Source: Nocardia sp. NBC_01503 (GTDB lineage: Bacteria > Actinomycetota > Actinomycetes > Mycobacteriales > Mycobacteriaceae). From it: a DNA stretch of 64,000 nt. The stretch spans positions 682,001 to 746,000 of the forward strand of contig NZ_CP109596.1 of the NCBI RefSeq assembly GCF_036327755.1, in the 5' to 3' direction. How positions within the stretch are numbered: the first letter of the stretch is position 1; each line of letters opens with the position of its first letter. Below the pieces are notes generated by a model. It did no database searches. It was given only the letters and a program-made list of their open reading frames with translations, and was not told where the DNA came from. Both the position numbers and the translations under genes were made by a program. This document shows, piece by piece, positions 50,619-59,513 of the stretch.

Positions 50619-51280
50619 CGAACCGCCCGGGAGAGCCAAAGCTGCACCGGACCACGCAGATCGGCCAGGCTGGCGGGGGTCCCGGCTTCGATGCCGAGCA
50701 GCGATCGATGGCCGTGCAGCCGATCGAAGAGCAGCCCTTCGAGCAGGCTGATCAGATCGCGCGCCGCCCGTTCGGGGTCGGCGGAACCGAGGGATTCCAT
50801 CAGCATGGTCGCGGCGGGCAATGAGAAGAGACAGCTGGCGAGCTCGGTCCGCAATGTCTCGTCCCCGGCGGTATCGGCGGCCAGGGCATAGCGCGCGAGC
50901 GCGTCCCGGCGGCGCGCGCCCAGCAGCAGATCCACCTGCCCGGCCATCAGATCGGCCGTGGCATCGACCGAGGGCGGGGCCGCAGCCTCTCGATCACCCG
51001 ACTCCAGCGCGATCCGGAACGCCGTGCGCGAGGTGGACGCGAGGTGAATCAGCGCCGCCCGCAACAGATCCTGCCGAGTCCGGTAGTAGTACGAGGTCGA
51101 TCCCCGCGCGATCCCGAGCCGATCGTCGATGGCGTGATGCGTGATCGCCCGATTACCGCCCGCGGCGGCCAAATCCAGCGCCGCCCCACAGATGGCCGCG
51201 CGTCGCCCCGACTTGTCACGGGTCGCGATCTCCGTAGCCGCACTCGGGTTTCCCGCGGATGCGCCGCTGCCACGTGCCAT
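50615..51280 (-). CDS. TetR-family regulator
   Basis: This 221-residue TetR protein has the HTH in residues about 25-70 (AALDLAAAGGNRAITHHAID, DRLGIARGSTSYYYRTRQDL). It is convergent with the preceding tetR. The start ATG 51280 (MARGSGASAG) was preferred. Its target is unknown, as no operator-like palindrome was seen nearby. Confidence 0.87.
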   Translation of the reverse strand: MARGSGASAGNPSAATEIATRDKSGRRAAICGAALDLAAAGGNRAITHHAIDDRLGIARGSTSYYYRTRQDLLRAALIHLASTSRTAFRIALESGDREAAAPPSVDATADLMAGQVDLLLGARRRDALARYALAADTAGDETLRTELASCLFSLPAATMLMESLGSADPERAARDLISLLEGLLFDRLHGHRSLLGIEAGTPASLADLRGPVQLWLSRAVR

Positions 51281-51357
51281 CACGCGGTGCCCCTTCCTCT
51301 GCGGTACGGCCGAGACTCTCAGCCTCCACATTTATAGAGGATTCAGGGCACCCGACG

Positions 51358-51765
51358 CTACGCGGTGTGCCAGCGCCGCGGTTCGAGCATGCGCAGGCCG
51401 CCCGCGGCGGGCACCCATTGACCCGGCGACCAACCGCCTCCGGCCCACTGCACGCGATTCACCCAGCTGGTCTGTGGAACCGGGACGGCCCTGCCCAGCT
51501 CCCGATCCACCTCCAACGCGGTCGAGGAGGCGACCAGATAGGGAGCTCCGGTAACCGAGTCGGGTTCGGGCACCCGGTCGCAGAGCTGTCCCGCGGCGAG
51601 TGCGAGGTCCGCGGCCACAACCGTGCCTATGGGCAGCAGCCCGACGTGGTCGGCTTCGACGGAGACCGCAACCACCGTCCATTGCCGAAACGTATCACCG
51701 GCATCATCCTCGATGAGCCCGCGATCCGATCTCCTACTGCCACCAATGTTTTCAATGCTGTTCAT
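51358..51765 (-). CDS. Unknown protein, paralogue of 54428-54934
   Basis: This 135-residue protein aligns over nearly its whole length with the product of 54428-54934: QWTVVAVSVEADHVGLLPIG, ADLALAAGQLCDR, VASSTALEVDRELGR and TSWVNRVQW...GGLRMLEPRRW. No known domain was recognised. Both genes start with GTG-ATG behind GGGGGC and share a 56-bp upstream block (51809-51864 here). The gene may be linked to the GAF-ANTAR regulators that lie between the two copies. Confidence 0.65.
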   Translation of the reverse strand: MNSIENIGGSRRSDRGLIEDDAGDTFRQWTVVAVSVEADHVGLLPIGTVVAADLALAAGQLCDRVPEPDSVTGAPYLVASSTALEVDRELGRAVPVPQTSWVNRVQWAGGGWSPGQWVPAAGGLRMLEPRRWHTA

Positions 51766-51808
51766 CACGCCCCCTGGGCGGATCCGAACTGGACCGGGCA
51801 CCCGCAAT

Positions 51809-51864
51809 TCTATCGCGGCAGTATGTCACGCAATGTAAAACTCGTTGCCGCACAAGTAAACTCA
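51809..51864 (-). promoter_or_regulatory. Conserved 56-bp upstream block, copy 1
   Basis: The block (ending near TCTATCGCGG on the plus strand) is 48/56 identical to 55055-55110. It lies 44 bp before the first paralogue. Equal length without gaps suggests a shared promoter or operator, but no known sigma-factor hexamers were identified. Confidence 0.5.
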
Positions 51865-52127
51865 TGGAGTACCAAGTAATGCCGCACCGGTCGGTATTCG
51901 ATGCCCGCGGCGCCGGACCATCCCGCACCATCGACCGCGCCGTCGCCGCGACCACGGCCTGTTCCAGCCCAATGCCCACCATCGGTGAACTCCCATTCGA
52001 TAATGGAGTAGTGAAAACCTGTACGAGACCGCTCGCAGAGCCCGAGCAGGCGTAGACTGAGGATCACTCTCGCGCCGAGTTCCGCAGCGTCGCTCGGGAT
52101 TTGGTGCGATCGACCCAGGAAATCGAA

Positions 52128-52481
52128 ATGTCCGACCCTGGAGTGTCACAACCGGGTGCGCCGGAGCCGCCGCCCACCGGAACCGATCCGACGACGAATT
52201 CCCCTTTGGTGACAGCGATTTTCGCCGAATCCAGCGAGCGGCTGGTGCGCCAACTCTTCGATGTGGGCGTGGAGCTGCATGAGTTGCGGGGCGTTTTCAA
52301 CCGCAGAGAGTCGAGTCCGGCTCAGGTCCGTGCCGCCGGTGCCGCGGTGTCCGAGGCCATCGTGGAGCTGGATCTGCTGATCCACGATGCCAGCCGCGTC
52401 ATGCTCGCGGTCGCCGGGGACCGTTTCGCCCGGACCGAACTGCACATCCGCCGCGCTACATCGCGTAAACGCTTGCACTGA
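52128..52481 (+). CDS. Small unknown helical protein
   Basis: This 117-residue protein has a disordered Pro/Thr-rich start (about 1-25) and a helical body (LVTAIFAESSERLVRQLFDV, VRAAGAAVSEAIVELDLLIHDASRVML). The ATG at 52128 follows CCAGGA; an in-frame TTG/GTG lies 24-27 bp upstream. No family was recognised. It lies alone on the plus strand among minus-strand genes. Confidence 0.55.
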   Translation: MSDPGVSQPGAPEPPPTGTDPTTNSPLVTAIFAESSERLVRQLFDVGVELHELRGVFNRRESSPAQVRAAGAAVSEAIVELDLLIHDASRVMLAVAGDRFARTELHIRRATSRKRLH

Positions 52482-52707
52482 AACACTGATCGAGTCTTCT
52501 GCCCGAGTTCTGTTCGCGCACGGGCAAGCACGGTTGCAATTTCGTAAGTACATTGCGCCGCTCCATTTTTCGCGTCAACGACAGGAGACGTGTCCTGCCG
52601 TGCGCAGATCGACCACCGGGGTCCGGAGCGATACGACGTGCGTTTCGGATTCTACCCCCGACCTTCCCGCGAGGCATCGGTAATGAACCCTCGCAGCGAG
52701 CCCTACG
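52482..52707. other. Intergenic, nothing recognised
   Basis: About 226 bp without gene, hairpin or repeat that I can support; promoter signals are not clear. Confidence 0.3.
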
Positions 52708-53445
52708 TCATTTGCGAATCCGGTGCCCGAGGATGGTTTCGAGATCGATCTCACGGTCCACCAGCGCGCGCGAGACATCGGCCAAGCGCTGATTGGTATC
52801 GCGGGCGTATTTGCGCAGCACCCCGAACGCGGCATCCATATCGAGCTGTGCGCGCTCGGCGAGCATGCCCTTCGCCTGTTCGATGACGACCCTGCTGTTC
52901 AGGGCGACACTGAGTTGATCGTTCACCATCAGCGAGTCCGCGAGAATGCGGGCGTGCACAATGCCGATGGTCGCGAAATCCGCCAGTGCCTGACCGATGC
53001 GCACATCGTCGGGTCCGAGCGCACCCGCCCGGGTGGTGAACAGATTCAGCGCCCCGATCCGGTCGTCGCGCAATCGCAGCGGCAGGGCGCAGACACCGCG
53101 GATACCCTCGAGCGCCGCCCGCTCCGCGAACGCCGGCCAGCGCTGAACCCCGCGCTCGAGATCCTCGACCAGCACCTGCTCACCGGTCCGATATGCCTGT
53201 AGACAGGGCCCGGCCGCGGATTCGACCTGCAATAGCTCCAGCAGCCGGGTCTCCTCCGATGTCGAGGCGAAGACCTGGAGTTCACCGTGCCCGTCGGCCA
53301 GCAGTAATCCGGCGGCGTCGGCGGGCAGCAGGTCGACGGTGGTATCGACGAGCTCCTGGGTCAGCTCGACCGGGTCGTAGTCGACGACCAGGGTATCGAC
53401 CATTCGCACCATCGCGGCGGTCAGCGCACCATCTCCAGCTGCCAT
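52708..53445 (-). CDS. GAF-ANTAR antitermination regulator
   Basis: This 245-residue protein has a GAF domain (about 20-165: VDLLPADAAGLLLADGHGEL, RGVCALPLRLRDDRIGALNL) and a C-terminal ANTAR domain (ALNSRVVIEQAKGMLAERAQ, FGVLRKYARDTNQRLADVSR). ANTAR proteins bind two-hairpin RNA targets and prevent transcription termination. The GAF domain should sense a small ligand or partner. A second, ANTAR-degenerate protein follows upstream (53504-54277). Confidence 0.88.
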   Translation of the reverse strand: MAAGDGALTAAMVRMVDTLVVDYDPVELTQELVDTTVDLLPADAAGLLLADGHGELQVFASTSEETRLLELLQVESAAGPCLQAYRTGEQVLVEDLERGVQRWPAFAERAALEGIRGVCALPLRLRDDRIGALNLFTTRAGALGPDDVRIGQALADFATIGIVHARILADSLMVNDQLSVALNSRVVIEQAKGMLAERAQLDMDAAFGVLRKYARDTNQRLADVSRALVDREIDLETILGHRIRK

Positions 53446-53503
53446 CCTCCACTCACCTCTTCTCTAGTCAATCCTATGGCGGTTCGTCCGGGCGCGTTCC
53501 GCG

Positions 53504-54277
53504 CTAGGGAACCGGGTTGGGGTCGTGATGGTGATCGGGTGGGAAGCGCAGTCGGCGCGCTACGACGGCCGCGGCGGTCTCGCTCAGGGTCGCGCCACTG
53601 ACGAACGCATGCCCGACCAGCCTCGCATAGGCGACCGCGGCAGACGAATCCAGTTGCACGGCAACCATTCCGGTGGCCTGATGGATCTCGCGGGCCGAGA
53701 CCGACTGTTCCCACCAGGGCCCCAACGCGAGGCCATCGATATCGCGACCGCCAGCGCGCACAGGTGGACTGAGGGCGGCCAGCAGCACGGTGGTGATCAC
53801 ATCGGCGACCTGTAGCGCATCGGTATAGGACTGGACACCGCCGAGCACCCGGTCCGCGCCGACCAGATCGAGGAACCCTACCTTGATCGCGCCCAGGCGC
53901 AGGGGGATCGAACAGATCGATTCGAGAGTCTGCGGCAACCGGTCCCACTGGGCGAGCAGCGGCCAGCGGCCCGCGGCCATCACATTGGCGAAGTCCGGCA
54001 CCCGAATGGGGGTTCCGGCCAGGTGCGCGGCGGGCCCTGGGCCTTCGCCGACCACGGCCTCGGCGTCGGCCAGATGGGCGGCGATGACACCGGAAGATCC
54101 CAGCACCTCCCAGCGGTTCTCCGGCAGGGCGAGGACGAGCGCGGCCTCATCCACCGGCAACACCTGAATCAGGGCCGCGCACAGGCGCTCGCCGTGCACC
54201 GGGGCAGAGTTGCCATCGGCCCCCAGCTCACGCAGGACGGCCAGAAATCGGGCGACCGCGCTGTGGCCAGCCTTCAC
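53504..54277 (-). CDS. GAF-ANTAR-like regulator with degenerate ANTAR
   Basis: This 257-residue protein has a GAF-like domain (ALVLALPENRWEVLG, LESICSIPLRLGAIKVGFLD) and a C-terminal part that fits ANTAR only partly (EIHQATGMVAVQLDSSAAVA, RLVGHAFVSGATLSETAAAV). Key ANTAR residues around the A-K-G pattern are altered (ATGMV). It lies 58 bp upstream of the other regulator on the same strand, likely co-transcribed. Confidence 0.75.
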   Translation of the reverse strand: MKAGHSAVARFLAVLRELGADGNSAPVHGERLCAALIQVLPVDEAALVLALPENRWEVLGSSGVIAAHLADAEAVVGEGPGPAAHLAGTPIRVPDFANVMAAGRWPLLAQWDRLPQTLESICSIPLRLGAIKVGFLDLVGADRVLGGVQSYTDALQVADVITTVLLAALSPPVRAGGRDIDGLALGPWWEQSVSAREIHQATGMVAVQLDSSAAVAYARLVGHAFVSGATLSETAAAVVARRLRFPPDHHHDPNPVP

Positions 54278-54427
54278 CGGGATCCGCCGGGCCGATGCCC
54301 TCGGTCGACCGCCATCGCCCGCTCCCGTCTGCCGGTTCCGCGCATCACCGCGGCTGCACCCTGGTGTATTCGCGCCACTTTATGCCAAATGGCGGAAACA
54401 ACCGGGAAGCCATGGTCCGAGAGCTCT

Positions 54428-54934
54428 TCACGACCCCGCGCTGCGGCGCGGGGCGTTCCGCCAGTGTTGTGGATCCAGCATGCGCAGACCGCCCTCGGCC
54501 GGCACCCATTCGGTCCCGACCCAGACGTCCTCACCCCACTTCATACGGTTCACCCAGGTCAGCTGCGGCACGGTGACGACGCGGCCGACGCGCATATCCA
54601 CCTCCAGCGTGCATGGTGAGGCGACGAGGTAGCGTGCGCCGGGAATCCCGTCGGGGGCGGGTAGTCGGTCACACACCTGGTCCGCCGCCAAGTCGAGGTC
54701 GGCGGCCATCACCATGCCGATGGGTACCAGTCCGACGCGACCGGCATCCACCACCACGGCTACCACCGTCCACTGCCGGCAGTCGTCGTCACCGTCGGTG
54801 TCATCGGAGTTCAGGCGCGCCAGGGAACTGCCGTGAGCTGCGGAATCGGCCGTCCAGCCGGGTGCGACCGCCGAGGCTCTCGAGGCGAATCCGCCCGATC
54901 CCACACCGCCGCGGGTGTTCTCGGTACCGTGCAT
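54428..54934 (-). CDS. Unknown protein, paralogue of 51358-51765
   Basis: This 168-residue protein is the longer twin of 51358-51765 (QWTVVAVVVDAGRVGLVPIG, ADLDLAADQVCDRLPAPDG, VNRMKW...GGLRMLDPQHW). It has an extra N-terminal 30 residues. It is upstream of the two GAF-ANTAR genes and 150 bp from them on the same strand, so read-through is possible. The family is unknown; the W-rich C-terminus and conserved VASxxxLEVD motif are the best hooks for a search. Confidence 0.65.
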   Translation of the reverse strand: MHGTENTRGGVGSGGFASRASAVAPGWTADSAAHGSSLARLNSDDTDGDDDCRQWTVVAVVVDAGRVGLVPIGMVMAADLDLAADQVCDRLPAPDGIPGARYLVASPCTLEVDMRVGRVVTVPQLTWVNRMKWGEDVWVGTEWVPAEGGLRMLDPQHWRNAPRRSAGS

Positions 54935-55054
54935 CACGCCCCCTTCGGGCAGGTCCGATCGTGCTGTCGAACCGCCGGGGACTGGAGCGGAACAGTCCGG
55001 AGTCACCAAAGCCGCTGGATTTTCACGGGTCGGGTCTGACCGAACCGAATTCAG

Positions 55055-55110
55055 TCTATCGCGGTAGTATGTGCGCCGATGTAAAACTCGTTGGCGCACA
55101 AGCAAACTCA
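55055..55110 (-). promoter_or_regulatory. Conserved 56-bp upstream block, copy 2
   Basis: It is 48/56 identical to 51809-51864, 121 bp before the second paralogue. A hairpin TGTGCGCC...GGCGCACA is possible in this copy but is not kept in the other. Confidence 0.5.
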
Positions 55111-55253
55111 CACCACACCGGTCGGTATGCGGTAGCACTTTCGCACACCGCCGAACCGCGTCACCGCCGAACGGTCGATACACCCGCGACCGATCCGGCC
55201 GCGGCCCGGGAGGCTATTGGATTGTTCGGCGGTCGACGCGATAACTTGGACAG

Positions 55254-55847
55254 GTGATGAAGGATTCCGTAACCACAATGGCAGGAGCATGGCGGGCAGG
55301 TGACGGCACCGCGGTGCCGTTCCGGGAGGCAACCGTGGCGTGGGCGCTGGCCGCGCATGCCGAATTGGCCGAAACCGCAACCGGGTATGGACATTTCGTC
55401 ACCGTGAACGAGCTGGCCGAGCGCGTACAGGAAGTCTCCGGCGTGCATACCAAGGCCCCGACGCGCACCTGGATGGATGCCATCCTGCGCAAGGTGGCGC
55501 GGCGCTGCCATGGTGCGGGCGAGCCGCCGCTGTCGGCACTGTGCGTGCGGCAGAACCATACCGTGGGCGATGCCTACAAGTACGTGCTCGAATTGGCGGG
55601 GCTGCCGATTCCGGAGGATCTGGAATTGCATGCTGCCTATGCCCGTTGGCAGTGCTATCAGTTCTACGGGGCCGCGATTCCGGCCGATGGTGGTGTGCCG
55701 CCGCTCACTCCGAAGGTGGCGGCCAAGCGTCGAATGACAATCACCACACCGCAGGCCGAGCCCAAGCCGGAGCCGGTGCGTGAGGCGCTGTGCCAGGAGT
55801 GTTTCATCCAGTTGCCCGCGAACGGCATCTGCTACTTCTGCGCCTAG
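55254..55847 (+). CDS. Unknown protein with C-terminal zinc motif
   Basis: This 197-residue protein (GTG-ATG start at 55254/55257) contains a helical N-terminal region (ATVAWALAAHAELAETATGY), a basic central segment (RTWMDAILRKVARRCHG), and a C-terminal C-x-x-C pair (EALCQECFIQLPANGICYFCA) that should bind zinc. No further domain was recognised. It may be DNA-binding. Confidence 0.65.
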   Translation: MMKDSVTTMAGAWRAGDGTAVPFREATVAWALAAHAELAETATGYGHFVTVNELAERVQEVSGVHTKAPTRTWMDAILRKVARRCHGAGEPPLSALCVRQNHTVGDAYKYVLELAGLPIPEDLELHAAYARWQCYQFYGAAIPADGGVPPLTPKVAAKRRMTITTPQAEPKPEPVREALCQECFIQLPANGICYFCA

Positions 55848-55867
55848 TTCGAATATCGCTGCGCCGG

Positions 55868-56152
55868 TTAGGGATTCGGATCGCCGTCGGGCAGCGGTTC
55901 GGGCATCTCCTCGAGCGCGGCGATCTGCAGGTGGATGAAGGCGGCAATGCGATGCCTTGCCGCCGCCGGTAGTCGCGCGATATCGGCCGCTTTCAGAGGG
56001 TTCTCACCCAGCGGTGGTTGCGGCGGCTCGGTGTCCGCCGATCGAGGTGACTCCGCCCCAGGCTCCCCGGGCACCACCTCGAGATGAGGACGCTGAGCAG
56101 ACGCCGGATCATCTGGCTCATCCGGGTCGGCGGCGACGGCTGATCGCACCAT
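55868..56152 (-). CDS. Small acidic unknown protein
   Basis: This 94-residue protein (ATG 56152) is acidic and proline-rich up to residue 60 and helical at its end (ADIARLPAAARHRIAAFIHLQIAALEEM). It ends in a short Pro/Asp-rich tail. An upstream extension to 56245 is possible. It follows the LysR gene by about 100 bp on the same strand. Confidence 0.5.
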   Translation of the reverse strand: MVRSAVAADPDEPDDPASAQRPHLEVVPGEPGAESPRSADTEPPQPPLGENPLKAADIARLPAAARHRIAAFIHLQIAALEEMPEPLPDGDPNP

Positions 56153-56250
56153 GTCGTGACCATAACCCGTTCCAGCGCGGCGCGTGAGGCGTTGGCGCAC
56201 TTGAGCCTTCGCAGTACGCACGGTGCGAAGACCCGGTAGGAGCACCGGTG

Positions 56251-57159
56251 TTACGCGGGGCGACCAGCGATGCTGTAGAGGTCTCGGGCGGGTCCGGTGA
56301 GGCGTTGCCCTTTGGGCCAGACGGCGCGGAGATCCCGGTCGAGATCCAGACCGGTCACCTCGGGAGACACCAGGGTGCGCTCGGCGAGTTCACCCGCCAC
56401 CGCCAGGGAACTCAGCACCGCCGGGCCGACGCCCTCGGCCACCGCGGTTTTGATGGCGGTGGTGGAGGAGAGCTCCAGCACCGCCTTCGGCTGCCACTCC
56501 GGGACAACGCGAGTCATGGCTCGCTCGAAGGAGATTCGCGTGCCGGAGCCGGGTTCCCGATAGATCAGCGGTGTACGCGCCAACTCCTCGGCGGTGATAG
56601 CGCGGCCGCGCGCCCAGCGGTGCCCTGGCGGCACCACCACGACGAGGCGGTCGCGCGCCACGATATGGGTCTCCAACTCCCCCGGGACCACCGGGCTCTC
56701 CACGAATCCGATGCCCGCGCGCCCGTCGAGTACCGCCCGGGCCACCTCCGCCGAATTTCCGGACTCCAGGGCCAGGGCCATCTCCGGCATACGAGTCCGC
56801 AGGGCCATCAACCACTTCGGGAACAGATACTCCGCGACGGTCTGGCTGGCGGCCACCCGTAATCGCGAATCCCGCTGCTCCCGCAGGGTCTCGATGCCCG
56901 CGTCCAATCGCGCCGCCGCCGCCACCACATCGCGGGCCCACTCCGCGATCAAAGCTCCCGCCGCGGTGGCCCGGGAACCCAGGGTGGTCCGCTCCAGCAC
57001 CGGCACCCCCACCAGCTGCTCCAGGTACCGGATCCGCGAACTGGCCGAGGGCTGACTGATGCCGTGCGCCTTCGCCGCCCGCCCCAGACTGCCCAACTCG
57101 ATCACCGACAGCAGCAGCTCCAGCGCGGCGAGATCAGGCACCCGAGGTGACAGTGACAT
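56251..57159 (-). CDS. LysR-family transcriptional regulator
   Basis: This 302-residue LysR regulator has the winged HTH at about 10-65 (LGSLGRAAKAHGISQPSASS, RIRYLEQLVG) and a periplasmic-binding-protein-like effector domain. LysR genes are normally divergent from their target, but upstream of this one lies only decayed sequence (57.2-58.1 kb), so its original target may be lost. The start ATG 57159 gives MSLSPRVPDLAAL. Confidence 0.9.
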   Translation of the reverse strand: MSLSPRVPDLAALELLLSVIELGSLGRAAKAHGISQPSASSRIRYLEQLVGVPVLERTTLGSRATAAGALIAEWARDVVAAAARLDAGIETLREQRDSRLRVAASQTVAEYLFPKWLMALRTRMPEMALALESGNSAEVARAVLDGRAGIGFVESPVVPGELETHIVARDRLVVVVPPGHRWARGRAITAEELARTPLIYREPGSGTRISFERAMTRVVPEWQPKAVLELSSTTAIKTAVAEGVGPAVLSSLAVAGELAERTLVSPEVTGLDLDRDLRAVWPKGQRLTGPARDLYSIAGRPA

Positions 57160-57239
57160 AGAGCCACCCTATGCCCACGGCTAATCCACCGCTACGACCG
57201 GATGCTGAGCCGCTCCCCCAACATGGTCGCGGTCTCCTG

Positions 57240-57480
57240 GATGACTCCGTCGATATCCAGGTCCGACGGTGGTTACGGTGCGATCCGCAAGCTGGTGGCT
57301 ACCCGATTCGCGTACCGGCACGCCGAGGTGCGTGACTTCGCCGCGGCCTATTACGAGGCCGATCCCGTCGCCGAAGACCTCATCGACGCGGTGCACCTGG
57401 GCGCACCCGGCCCGAAGGCGGGCCGCGGAGCTCGAGCCGGCGCGGAGGTTCCGGCGCTGGCTGCTGGACGCGCCCGCGAA
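57240..57480 (+). pseudogene. Unidentified gene remnant
   Basis: A plus-strand stretch encodes a protein-like segment, YGAIRKLVATRFAYRHAEVR plus DFAAAYYEADPVAEDLIDAV, with no start or continued body. The frame then drifts. The parent family was not identified. Confidence 0.4.
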
Positions 57481-57519
57481 CGGAATCGAGGCGGGTCCGG
57501 ACGGACGCCGAGTGGGGTG

Positions 57520-57630
57520 CTGCCACAGTCCCTTTCGCTCCAGGATGGACAGGACACCCTCGCCGAACCAGTACGCCTCCTCGAGGTGCGGGTAGCCCGA
57601 AAGCACGAAGTGCTTGATGCCGTTCGAATG
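57520..57630 (-). pseudogene. ssuD-like (flavin monooxygenase) C-terminal remnant
   Basis: The minus strand encodes GIKHFVLSGYPHLEEAYWFG plus EGVLSILERKGLW, which resembles the C-terminal region of alkanesulfonate monooxygenase (SsuD). Nothing of the rest of the gene is present. Confidence 0.5.
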
Positions 57631-58087
57631 CCTCACCGGCACACGACCTTTCACCGGCGATTCCGATGCCCAGATCATGCGCGCGCACCTGTTCGATCCG
57701 GTGCCGCGCCCCAGTCTGGCCCGGCCGACAGTCTCGGCCGCGTTCGACTCGGGGGCCGCGCGGGGGATGGCCAAGAATCCGGCCAAACGCTGCGCGAGCG
57801 CGGGCGATTTGGCGGCGGCCGCGCGGACGGCGCTCTCCGCACCCGCCGAAGCGGGCGAGATCACCCTCGGCGATGAGACGCAAACCGCTGCGCCGGTGGG
57901 GGATTCGGCGCAAAAGCCGACAGGTGCGGCGGCCCCCGCAGCCCGGACGGGGTCTGGCGGCAGAAGGGCAAGCTGGTCGGGCGCTTCTACTGCTACGCGG
58001 ATCCGACGGAGATCGGCCGCCATACATCCTGTCGCTGCCGGACGAGTTCCACACCGCGGGAATCTTCTGCACCCTGCCGCCGGGTGA
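57614..58087 (+). pseudogene. Ser/Thr protein kinase remnant
   Basis: The plus strand encodes FECLTGTRPFTGDSDAQIM plus RAHLFDPVPRPSLARP and GMAKNPAKRCASAGDLAAAA. This is the C-terminal end of a bacterial Pkn-type kinase domain (usual form GRRPF and GMAKDP-x-x-R), followed by a Pro/Ala-rich linker. The N-terminal lobe and catalytic loop are missing. It starts in the ssuD-like remnant on the other strand. Confidence 0.6.
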
Positions 58088-58167
58088 TCCGCACCTGGGG
58101 CCCAAGGATGAACAGCAACTACCGGATTGGTTCCTGCGCAAGCTGGGCTGAGCCCCGCGAGATAAGT

Positions 58168-58204
58168 GATGCCGGGCTCCCTCCGCAGCTGGGAGCCCGG
58201 CATC
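58168..58204 (-). terminator. 14-bp perfect hairpin after ectB
   Basis: GATGCCGGGCTCCC (58168-58181) pairs with GGGAGCCCGGCATC (58191-58204) without mismatch across a 9-nt loop. It lies 46 bp beyond the ectB stop. No T-run follows. Confidence 0.7.
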
Positions 58205-58250
58205 GGGTCGGCACCGGTGTGGGCGGTGACGACGTTTCTGGGGTGCGCCG

Positions 58251-59513
58251 CTAGTGGGCGTCGCGCACGATCTCCACCGCGCGGGTGAGGATTCCGAGGC
58301 CGTGGCCGATCTCGTCCGCGGTGGCGGTGAGCGGGGGCAGCAGCTTCACGACCTCGTCGGTGGAGCCCGAGGTCTCCACCAGCAGACCGAGTTCGAAGGC
58401 GATCCGGCAGACCTTGGCGGCCTGCGAGGCATCGTCGAACACCAGTCCGTGCACCATGCCGCGGCCGCGGGTGGAGATGCCCTGGAAATCGGTGGTCAGC
58501 GTGGTGAGGTGCTGACGGATGCGCTCACCCTTGGCGAGGGTGTCGAGTTCCATGCGATTGTCGGACCAGTAGTGCGTGAGCGCGACCTCACCGGTGATGA
58601 AGGCGGCGTTGTTACCGCGGAAGGTGCCGTTGTGCTCACCCGGGGACCACTGGTCCAGGTCCGGCTTCATGAGCACCAGCGCCATCGGAAGCCCGTAGCC
58701 GCCAATGGATTTCGACAGCGTGACGATATCCGGGTTGATGCCCGCGACCTCGAAGGAGAAGAACGGTCCGGTGCGGCCGCAGCCCATCTGCACATCATCG
58801 ACAATGAGCAGGATCCCGCGCGCGGAACACATGTCGGCGAGCGCGCGCAGCCATTCGGCGCGGGCGACATTCACCCCGCCCTCGCCCTGGACGGTCTCCA
58901 CGATGACGGCGGCGGGCTTGTCCAGGCCCGAGGAGCTGTCGTCGAGTACGCGGCGCATCCAGGCGAGCTCGTCCAGCCCCTCGAGATACCCGTCGTAGGG
59001 CATCGGGGTGGCGTGCACCAGCGGAACACCCGCCCCGGCACGCTTGGCGGCATTGCCGGTGACCGACAGCGCGCCCAGCGTCATTCCGTGGAAAGCGTTG
59101 GTGAAGTTGAGGATCGAGGTGCGCCCGGTGATCTTGCGCGCCAGCTTCAGCGCGGCCTCCACGGCATTGGCGCCGGTCGGCCCCGGGAACTGCACCTTGT
59201 ACTCCAGCCCGCGCGGAGCGAGCAGCACGTCCCGAATGGTCTCGAGCAGGCGGCGTTTGGCGACGGTCGACATATCCAGGCCGTGGGTGATGCCGTCGTT
59301 CATCAGATAGTCGATGAGCGCCCGCTTGAGCACCGGATTGTTATGCCCGTAGTTCAGCGATCCGGCCCCGGCGAAGAAGTCCAGGTACTCCTTGCCGTTC
59401 TCATCGGTGAGCCAGGACCCGCGCGCTGTCTCGAAGACCGTCGGCCAGGATCGACAGTAACCGCGCACGTTGGATTCGAGGGTCTCGAAAACAGTCGTCT
59501 CGGCCACGGTCAT
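58251..59513 (-). CDS. ectB: Diaminobutyrate-2-oxoglutarate aminotransferase (ectoine pathway)
   Basis: This 420-residue class III PLP aminotransferase matches EctB throughout: YLDFFAGAGSLNYGHNNPVL, AFHGMTLGALSVTG, and SKSIGGYGLPMA with the PLP lysine in LSKSIGG. EctB makes L-2,4-diaminobutyrate from aspartate semialdehyde, the first step to ectoine. The length is typical. ATG 59513 (MTVAETTVFE) was chosen; an upstream Met adds 16 residues. ectA and ectC are not next to it in either direction. Confidence 0.92.
   Translation of the reverse strand: MTVAETTVFETLESNVRGYCRSWPTVFETARGSWLTDENGKEYLDFFAGAGSLNYGHNNPVLKRALIDYLMNDGITHGLDMSTVAKRRLLETIRDVLLAPRGLEYKVQFPGPTGANAVEAALKLARKITGRTSILNFTNAFHGMTLGALSVTGNAAKRAGAGVPLVHATPMPYDGYLEGLDELAWMRRVLDDSSSGLDKPAAVIVETVQGEGGVNVARAEWLRALADMCSARGILLIVDDVQMGCGRTGPFFSFEVAGINPDIVTLSKSIGGYGLPMALVLMKPDLDQWSPGEHNGTFRGNNAAFITGEVALTHYWSDNRMELDTLAKGERIRQHLTTLTTDFQGISTRGRGMVHGLVFDDASQAAKVCRIAFELGLLVETSGSTDEVVKLLPPLTATADEIGHGLGILTRAVEIVRDAH

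Noticed and set aside
55055..55110. Hairpin in the shared upstream block as an RNA switch
   Set aside because: The 8-bp stem in this copy is not maintained by paired changes in the copy at 51809-51864, so a conserved RNA structure is not supported.
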